Shown: positions 31,972 through 38,493 of the stretch, in pieces
How the letters are laid out: every line of letters starts with the position of its first letter
Position numbering within the stretch: position 1 is the stretch's first letter
Assembly (NCBI GenBank): GCA_900095095.1
Contig: FMBT01000604.1
Span: 1-38,493 of the forward strand
Source of the DNA: Fragilariopsis cylindrus CCMP1102
Lineage: Eukaryota > Bacillariophyta > Bacillariophyceae > Bacillariales > Bacillariaceae
Reading direction: 5' to 3'
Length of the DNA: 38,493 nt
Program-made: the position numbers and the translations under genes
Notes under the pieces: generated by a model
Databases searched by the model: none
Seen by the model: only the letters and a program-made list of their open reading frames with translations
What the model was told of the DNA's origin: nothing

Positions 31972-33273
31972 CATTCGTACCCCAACTCTAACTGTTTTGT
32001 TTCGGTTTCTCTTTTTTGCGTGTGTCGTGCCGGAATCAACTGACTACATTTCTACCTACAACATTTCTACCTACAACATTTCAACCCACAACATTTCAAC
32101 CCACAACATTCATACCTACTACTACATTTGAACCCACCGTGACTCCAAACCCTACCTCGCCACCTGAATAAATCTGATAATAAAATGTACCAACCCATAC
32201 CTACCGTACGAGAGCTTTTTTTGTTTGCTGTTCGAGATCTTTTATACGGTTTCATATTATATTTTAAATTTGGAATATCAGGTTCTGCAGCAGTATAATC
32301 ATGATACGATACTGTACTGAATCATCAAGTTTAGCACCAAGTTTAGCACCAACTTCATTATTGTATCCCTCTTCAGCACCATCACTATCACCAACATCAG
32401 CTTTACCATCAGTATTACCATTACCATCAGCATTACCACTACCACTACCATTAATGTTACCATTACCATTAACGTTACCATCAACTTCAGCAACAGCAAC
32501 AGCAACAGCATCAGCATCAGCAACAGCATTACCATCACCACATGAAACTGATGCTATACATATTTATTCCTTCCTTCACTCTACGTCATACAGTACTATA
32601 ATAATATGCAAGAGATAACAGTTTATATAGTAATTTAAAAATAAATGACATCACTGCTCGTATAATGTCCGGTACTGTGCCGTCCGGTACTGTACTGTAA
32701 TGCAATGTACTGTATATGACTTATAAGAATTTTTCCAACGCTATAGAGAAGAGACAAAACTTTTTATTGTCTATGCTACCTTTGTAAAAGGTTGCTTGTT
32801 GACTCCTTGTTGCTGTGTTGTGCTGTTGTTGTGTTGTATTGTATTGTGTGTTGTATTGTGATTTGTTTCGTCAATATATAATAAGAGATCAAAAAAAAAA
32901 AAAGGCAGAAGATCTCCATCTATTATTTTTCACGCAAACAAATTAAATAACGCGATTGCTTAGAAATGAAGCAAGTTACTTCCTATTTCGACGACGACGA
33001 CGAAGACCAGACGCTCGCCACTCATTTTTATTTTTAAACAACATATGAAAACACGACGCAGAACTAACTCACTATCACGCAGAACAAACAAACAACACTC
33101 AAGACACCCACATAATATTATGATCGGATCACATCACATCAACATCACATGCATTTAGGAAGAGACGAAATAACACAACACAAGACATCCCAAACTGAAC
33201 TGAACTGAAGCGAACTGAACTGAACTGAACCGAAGTAAACAAAGAAAAACAAAACTACAAGAAACTAATAATA
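31972..33273. other. 3' flank with repeat-protein debris, then RlmN upstream region
   Basis: At 32043-32170 another frame continues as (TF(L/Q)PTT)n, ending FEPTVTPNPTSPPE and TAA at 32168-32170: this looks like the true or former C-terminus of the ShK-repeat protein, separated from its frame by about 70 unrelated bases. A further fragment lies at 32301-32618. From about 32680 the region holds GTACTGTAC words and TTGTGTTGTATTG repeats, and GAACTGAACTGAA units at 33194-33230 lead into the RlmN start. Confidence 0.5.
32301..32618 (+). pseudogene. Fragment of Ser/Pro repeat coding sequence
   Basis: Open for 105 codons, reading SSSLAPSLAPTSLLYPSSAP then SLSP, LPLP and SATATA units. SLAPSS and YPSSAPS words match the tail of the gene ending at 31971, at the DNA level too (CCCTCTTCAGCACCATC). 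There is no signal peptide or Cys domain, so I read it as a duplicated piece of the tail, or the shredded end of the same gene, not a separate gene. Confidence 0.5.
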
Positions 33274-35679
33274 ATGAATGGTAATAATAGTAAAATAATA
33301 ATTGTGGCAATTTGTTCTTACTTTTTAATATCGTCATCATCGATATCTATGAGGAAGAGGGCCATTACTACCACTACTACTATTCAAAGATCATTCTTGA
33401 CAACAAAAACTGATACTGGAATTGTTGTTGTCGAAGCATTTATTCCCAGTATTAATATCGGACAACACCATCGTCATCGGCAGCACTACAAGAGTTCTGC
33501 TGTGGGATCATCATTCTCTACATCATTATCATCATCGTCGTTGAAATCAACATCGACAGCATCCGCCAGTAGCAGTACCGACGAAGAAACAACAACAAAA
33601 CTAGATAATGATTCCAATGATTCCAATAATAGTAAGAATAATTCCAATTCCAATGATAGTAGTTCCAATAGTTCTTTTGATTTACCATTCTTAAATTTAC
33701 ATACCATAACCCAAAATGAATTAGAATTATTAATTGTATCCTGGGGATATCCAAAATTTCGTTCCAAACAAATATATGATTGGATTCGATCTAAAGGGAT
33801 TACAAATCCCAATGAGATGGTCAATATACCAAAGACATTACGTAGTACCTTAATTCAATTTACTACAACGTCAACGCCAACAACAACAACTAATGATGAC
33901 GATGAAGATTCAGGTGAAGACTCTGACTCGGAGACCTATGATAATTTTGGTGGTGGATCACTAATGCTGGAATATGAAGCAATAAGTAAAGACGGAACAC
34001 GAAAACGTGCCTACCGGTTACGGGATGGTCAATTAATTGAAAGTGTTTTAATGGGACCGTATAATGATGGTCGGTATACGGCCTGTATCTCGAGTCAAGC
34101 AGGATGTGCCATGGGATGTATTTTTTGTGCGACCGGACAAATGGGATTCGCACGTCAATTAACTTCGAATGAAATATTTGAACAAGTATCACGATTTTCG
34201 ACTGAATTAAAAAAAGAAAGTATCCAACATCAAAATATACAAACTAGATTATCCAATATTGTTTTTATGGGGATGGGGGAACCATTAGCAAATTATAATA
34301 ATGTCGTGACATCAGTCAATAGAATTAATAATGAATTAGGAATCGGGGCACGTAAAATTACAGTATCGACAGTAGGTGTAGTACCTAATATACGTAAATT
34401 ATTTGCGGACAATACCTTAATGCCACAAGTACGTTTAGCGGTCTCATTACATTGTTCGAATGATCTTGAACGATCCAAATTATTACCAGCGAATGATCGA
34501 TATGGTGGGTTGCATGAATTAATGACGTGTTTAAAAGATTATATTGATACGACCGGTCGTCGTGTCACGTTAGAATGGGCTTTGATTGCCAATCAAAATG
34601 ATAATATTGAAACAGCGAAAGAATTAGGACACTTAATTCTCAAATATCAATTACGACGTGATATGGTCCATGTCAATGTCATACCATTAAATCCCACAGA
34701 TGGCTTTGTCAATGGTCAACCCAGTAATGTCAAAGCAGTCAATGCCTTTTGTCATTGTTTATCAAATGAATTTAGTATCACCGCTACACCTCGTGTACGT
34801 CGAGGGATTGATATTGATGCCGGATGTGGACAATTAAAAGCAAAAATCACCTCGAAAAAAAAACCAAAAGGTATAATAGTGAATGTTAATGTTGAAAAAG
34901 TAGTAGAACAAATAGAACCAGAACCACTAGAACTTTCTGATTTTGTTGTGGATGATCTACAACAAGAATTACAACGTATTGTTGGTGTATATGAAGATGA
35001 TGATGATGAAGACGAAGGCGATGACGTAGCTACTGCTGCTGCTGCTACAAGTGACGAAAGCAACGATGGCAACGACGACGATGAGGAACAATTCTTTAAT
35101 GACATTAGAAGCTTTGATATAGCAGCAGCTAGTACTGCTGCTACTGCTGGTTCTAATACTAGTGAAGCAGCGACAGTACCATCAAATGCAGATGCAAATG
35201 GACAAAATGCAAAGAAGAAGATTGTGGAATTTATAATTGATACAAATGCTGTTGATTTTGAACAAGATGATTTTGATAATCCAGAATATGAAATTGGTTC
35301 GAATGATATGAATGAAGTTCATCGATTAATGTCATTAGTAGATAATATTGTTCCTAAAAAACAACAACAACAACAAAAACAGAAGCAACCAGTTACTACT
35401 GCTGATACGAATACTGACACTAATACTGAGGAGGTTGAGGTTGAGGAATATGAATCTATATTAAAAGGACCAACCACAACCATTGTGAATGAGGATGCTG
35501 TACGGGTTGCTAAAAAGAAACGTAAAAAATTACTACGAAATATCAAACAAATTCAAAATCTAAAAAAAATGAAAGAGAATGGTGAATTAAAAGAATATTC
35601 GAAAGAACAAATTGAAAAAATCAATAAGGAAGATATATGGCGTATAGAAATTGAAAGTTTAGAACATAATTTAAAATAA
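33274..35679 (+). CDS. rlmN: RlmN-type radical-SAM rRNA/tRNA adenine-C2 methyltransferase with long C-terminal extension
   Basis: Makes 2-methyladenosine in 23S rRNA (A2503 in E. coli) and some tRNAs, using SAM and a 4Fe-4S cluster. One intact 801-residue frame. Residues 1-25 are a hydrophobic leader (IIIVAICSYFLISSSS), then S/T/N-rich sequence with EAFIP at 54-58, so import into plastid or another organelle is likely. The RlmN N-domain is near 150-195 (SWGYPKFRSKQIYDWI), then an acidic insert. Core: ACISSQAGCAMGCIFCATGQ with cluster cysteines 278, 282, 285 and the first catalytic Cys at 271 (E. coli C118 position); GMGEP at 333-337; RVTLEWALI; and RGIDIDAGCGQL with the second catalytic Cys518 (C355 position). 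Bacterial RlmN ends near there at about 380-400 residues. This one adds about 275: acidic D/E/A/N-rich sequence and, at 744-801, a basic helix (KKKRKKLLRNIKQIQNLKKM...). Plus-strand neighbours are unrelated. Confidence 0.92.
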   Translation: MNGNNSKIIIVAICSYFLISSSSISMRKRAITTTTTIQRSFLTTKTDTGIVVVEAFIPSINIGQHHRHRQHYKSSAVGSSFSTSLSSSSLKSTSTASASSSTDEETTTKLDNDSNDSNNSKNNSNSNDSSSNSSFDLPFLNLHTITQNELELLIVSWGYPKFRSKQIYDWIRSKGITNPNEMVNIPKTLRSTLIQFTTTSTPTTTTNDDDEDSGEDSDSETYDNFGGGSLMLEYEAISKDGTRKRAYRLRDGQLIESVLMGPYNDGRYTACISSQAGCAMGCIFCATGQMGFARQLTSNEIFEQVSRFSTELKKESIQHQNIQTRLSNIVFMGMGEPLANYNNVVTSVNRINNELGIGARKITVSTVGVVPNIRKLFADNTLMPQVRLAVSLHCSNDLERSKLLPANDRYGGLHELMTCLKDYIDTTGRRVTLEWALIANQNDNIETAKELGHLILKYQLRRDMVHVNVIPLNPTDGFVNGQPSNVKAVNAFCHCLSNEFSITATPRVRRGIDIDAGCGQLKAKITSKKKPKGIIVNVNVEKVVEQIEPEPLELSDFVVDDLQQELQRIVGVYEDDDDEDEGDDVATAAAATSDESNDGNDDDEEQFFNDIRSFDIAAASTAATAGSNTSEAATVPSNADANGQNAKKKIVEFIIDTNAVDFEQDDFDNPEYEIGSNDMNEVHRLMSLVDNIVPKKQQQQQKQKQPVTTADTNTDTNTEEVEVEEYESILKGPTTTIVNEDAVRVAKKKRKKLLRNIKQIQNLKKMKENGELKEYSKEQIEKINKEDIWRIEIESLEHNLK

Positions 35680-36291
35680 AAGAATAGTAATAATTAATAA
35701 TAATATAAGTTCCGAATAGTACTTAAATACAGTACATTGAAGCGTACTTCCCACACACAACGTTTACAGTAGCCTTATGTAATAGGGTACTTCTTTCTTT
35801 AGAATACTGTGCTCCATGTGATATGATTGACACACATTTTTATTCAATGACATTCGTATGCGCTGTGCCGGATTTTGATTCATTAATTCGTGAAACATCA
35901 ATCCACGACAAAAGTGGACATGAATGCATCGAGATCAAAAAAATTTGAATGAATTAATTAACGTGTGGATCTTAAAAAATGAATGTTTGTTAAAAATGTA
36001 TCCTCTGTGATATATGATTGATTGACTCACATTTATTTAATAACGCCATCATAACATTCTTATGCGCTGTGCAGGATTTTCGTTCATTCGTGAAACATCA
36101 ATCCACTTAACGAACAAGACTACCGTAATAAGTGAGACGCGCGATTGATGATTCCAAAATTGCAGAGCTGGGGTCGTGTGAATTGTTACTGTAGAAGTGA
36201 GACCCAACCAACTGCGTGCTACTATATATGTCACCATAAAATACACAAATAAAGCGAATAAAACACAAATAAGACAAATATAACAATAATC
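35680..36291. other. Intergenic with a diverged direct repeat
   Basis: Copy A at about 35820-35907 and copy B at about 36010-36106 share TATGATTGA..CACA, ATTCNTATGCGCTGTGC(C/A)GGATTTT, and ATTCGTGAAACATCAATCCAC, with different indels between the blocks. No frame runs through both. The region otherwise holds the 3' flank of RlmN and the promoter side of the glycine-zipper gene. Confidence 0.6.
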
Positions 36292-37079
36292 ATGATGACA
36301 AGGAAACAATACCAAAAGAAACAAGACAACGAAGGGATCATAGCCGTTGCAGTTGACGACGACAACGACGACGATAATGAAAAGCATGAGCAAACAGCTG
36401 GTGAAAAAATCAAAGAAACCGTTACAGACAAGAAATTCCTCCAAGGTGCTGGTGTTGGTTTTCTTGCTGGTGCAGCTACAGGTGCTACCATAACTCATTA
36501 TGTTGATAAGAAAAAGAATAAAAAGGAAGAAAAAAAACGTGCTGTGGAAGAAAAACGTAGAAGAAAAGAAGAAGAGAAACATCGTAAGGCACAACTAGAA
36601 GAACAAAGACATGAATTAGAAAGGAAACAAAAAGAAAATGATAAAGCTCAAAAAGAAAAGCAAAGGCAAGCCAGAGAACGTAGACGACGTGAAGCAGAGG
36701 CAGCATCACGAATTACTGCTCCTGCTGTTGGTTTTCCTACGGCTGTTGCAACCATGGCGTACCCGCAAGGAGTAGGACAACCACCACCACCTCAAATAGC
36801 ACAAGCATATCCGTCTGCTCCAGGAGGATATGTGCAATATGGGGGAGCTCCCGGATATGGCAGCAACCTCAATACGTCGATATGGGCAGCAGCAGCAGCA
36901 ACCTCCGTACCCATATGGTTATGGCGCTGCAGCCACCACCACCTAACTATGGATATGGATATGGACACCCACCACCTCAAAGAACTGTATACGTCGAGAA
37001 CCGAAGACGAGGAATGGATCCAGGAATGGCTATGCTAGGTGGTTCAATAGTGGGTGATATGTTGGGAGGTGGATTTTAA
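36292..37079 (+). CDS. Glycine-zipper / charged coiled-coil protein, frameshifted near the 3' end
   Basis: ATG 36292 (or the next ATG at 36295). An acidic N-terminus, then FLQGAGVGFLAGAATGATIT, a glycine-zipper helix able to insert in or associate with membranes, followed by about 100 residues of K/E/R-rich coiled coil (KKNKKEEKKRAVEEKRRRKE...). Then a P/G/Y/Q-rich region (YPQGVGQPPPPQIAQAYP). That frame runs on to a stop at 37038 as unlikely sequence; reading across frames near 36860-36945 instead gives QQ/PYGYG units, NYGYGYGHPPPQRTVYVENR and a second glycine-zipper GMAMLGGSIVGDMLGGGF to TAA 37079. At least two indels lie in the (CAG)n and (CCA)n tracts there. No enzymatic motif. Possibly a membrane-associated scaffold. 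Confidence 0.6.
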
Positions 37080-37369
37080 ATTTATAAAAGTCCTACAGTA
37101 CTTAGATTTGTACAAATAAGAAAATGTAAAAATTAAACATGCCATGAATTAGTACGTAAATGAAGATCTTATGTAGTACATATCGTTCTATGTCGTCACG
37201 TCGGCTGTTGGTATTTCCCGCCTTATAACCTCCCATCATTCGATTATAATCTCCAATTGTGTCCTAATCTCTTTCGTTCGTAATAAAGTAGATTCTAGAA
37301 CGTGTTCTTCGTATTGTATTCCTCAACTGTAGTTAAAGATTTACTCGCATGAGTAACGCAAGCGGATCG

Positions 37370-38493
37370 TTAAACATTCACTTCGATCCCACCAGCACTA
37401 ATAGCAATAGTGCCGTTCTCGTTTTTGTCGTCATCGATATCATTATTGTTATTTTGTTTGATGGACCATCCAGTAAACTTTCATCTACACGATCTTCTAA
37501 TTCTGATTGGCATCTCTAGTAATTTAATAGTAAATTCTTCTTTTCGAGCAGGATACGTATTCTATGATAATTGAGTGTATTCCCATCGGCGTTCATCGAG
37601 TGTATTCGCGTTTTCATTCCGAACAAAACTACTTTTATATGAAAACTTGTGACTTCTACTTGATTCTCACCATCAAAATTTTCTTCCGTTTTACCAATTG
37701 TTTCAAGATTTTAACGTTTAACTGACTTGTATATTTTACCTGTAAACAGTAAATGAGATACAGTGCACATACATATATTACATACATACATACGGTTGGC
37801 AGACATATGAGAGGAAGAAACAAGAAGAAAAGGAGAGTGAGCGAGGGGTCACGCAGTCAATAGGAATACTCGATTCGATTCGATTCGATTCGATTATCGT
37901 AGTAAAGTAGACAGCTCACACTAGCTACATGACATGAATACGCCTTTACTACATAGTTGTACGTACCAATACCCCATAAATCAGTTCGTGCTAAATGATA
38001 TTCTAAACTTTCACCACGTGATGGGAAATATTTTATTAGTAAGTCACCAAATTTACCTAAAAATGCTGATATAAAAACAAATCCATTTAAAATAATGCTG
38101 TCCATCGGAATACATCTGATATAAACATACCCTGTGGTTGTAAAAAGACATCACCCAATCCAACAGTAAAAATACTGATATATGAAAACCAATATGAATC
38201 ACCAACAGTATAATCATATTCTGGTACACGCGATTTCCAATACGATCTTGCATTCCATGCAATTAAATTAATCCATAACAAACTAAGAACGGCCCATAAT
38301 GGTACAGAATATTCAGGCTTGTGTAGCCATTTCATATTCAATCGTCGAAATATATCATCTGCTATGTGGTATATGTATATCCAGCAACGATCGAAAGGAT
38401 CCCAAATGCAATGATTGATATCCAACCTAAACAATATACCAATACATAACCAGCCTGTGGATTTGGTGAAAAGTTTCCTATTATAGATAGATA
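37370..38493 (-). CDS. Potassium channel (two-TM pore / K2P-like), 5' end beyond the window, frame-broken
   Basis: The minus-strand gene enters from the right edge. First, a hydrophobic helix (AGYVLVYCLGWISIIAFGIL, 38400-38455), then, after a shift near 38366-38376, ADDIFRRLNMKW, the helix LWAVLSLLWINLIAW, and YTVGDSYWFSYISIFTVGLGD: a pore helix and the K+ selectivity filter TVGLGD at 38150-38167. After a 1-nt shift near 38105 comes MDSIILNGFVFISAFLGKFG, the helix following the filter, then PSRGESLEYHLARTDLWGIG to a GTACGT donor at 37966. TVGLGD is typical of second pore loops in K2P channels, so the first pore may lie outside. An acceptor at 37740 (CAG) could start a last exon (37370-37739) reading TIGKTEENFDGENQVEVTSF and, through more shifts, AGGIEVNV before TAA at 37370. 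That exon is less certain than the pore. Selective K+ conduction at a membrane is the role. Confidence 0.75.

Noticed and set aside
31751..32131. His-rich frame overlapping the ShK-repeat gene
   Set aside because: It is the +1 reading of the same CATCA repeats as the Ser/Pro tail.
31673..32541. Minus-strand M/V/L-rich frames opposite the Ser/Pro tail and its fragment
   Set aside because: Antisense of TCA/CCA repeat coding sequence; composition is dictated by the repeat.
1..38493. CRISPR arrays, prokaryotic operons, phage or integrated virus genes
   Set aside because: The tandem repeats have no spacer structure, the genes have introns and organelle or secretory presequences, and I saw no viral structural or replication protein.

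Overview
The window reads as nuclear DNA of a diatom (photosynthetic stramenopile); I do not assign a species. The reasons are a secondary-plastid presequence on a CRAL-TRIO protein (ASAF motif after a hydrophobic signal core), secreted proteins with ShK-like cysteine repeats and long Ser/Pro/Thr tails, a long-tailed RlmN, short introns, AT-rich DNA full of short-period repeats, and proteins with D/N/S/Q runs.

Layout: 0-1 kb, eIF6 broken by indels. 1-4 kb, non-coding with repeats. 4-8 kb, a MOV10/SDE3-type RNA helicase, badly frame-broken except its last two exons. 9.1-9.9 kb, a tandem duplication and a truncated methyltransferase. 10.2-11.1 kb (-), a secreted AOC-barrel/dirigent-like protein. 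12.6-13.9 kb (+), a SET-domain protein converging on a three-exon ZIP transporter (-, 14.6-17 kb). 18-19.4 kb (-), the CRAL-TRIO protein. 19.4-22.7 kb, a ~190-bp tandem repeat and unresolved coding-like tracts. 23.3-24.2 kb (-), a one-domain ShK-like secreted protein. 25.1-25.6 kb (+), a small Cys-rich secretory protein in a locally GC-rich patch. 26-28.8 kb (-), a four-exon helical protein of unknown function. 30.2-32 kb (+), a three-repeat ShK-like secreted protein followed by debris of similar sequence. 33.3-35.7 kb (+), RlmN with a long tail. 36.3-37.1 kb (+), a glycine-zipper protein. 37.4 kb to the end (-), a potassium channel running off the window.

The genes do not form a pathway; this is ordinary eukaryotic gene order. 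Two loose themes appear: ribosome/RNA biology (eIF6, MOV10-like, RlmN) and secreted Cys-rich Ser/Pro-rich proteins. At least seven loci carry indels. Many lie in homopolymers or short repeats while the protein remains recognisable on both sides, so uncorrected assembly errors are as likely as real decay. The strongest biological lead is the RlmN C-terminal tail, which ends in a Lys-rich helix resembling the C-terminal segment of PYM/eIF2A.
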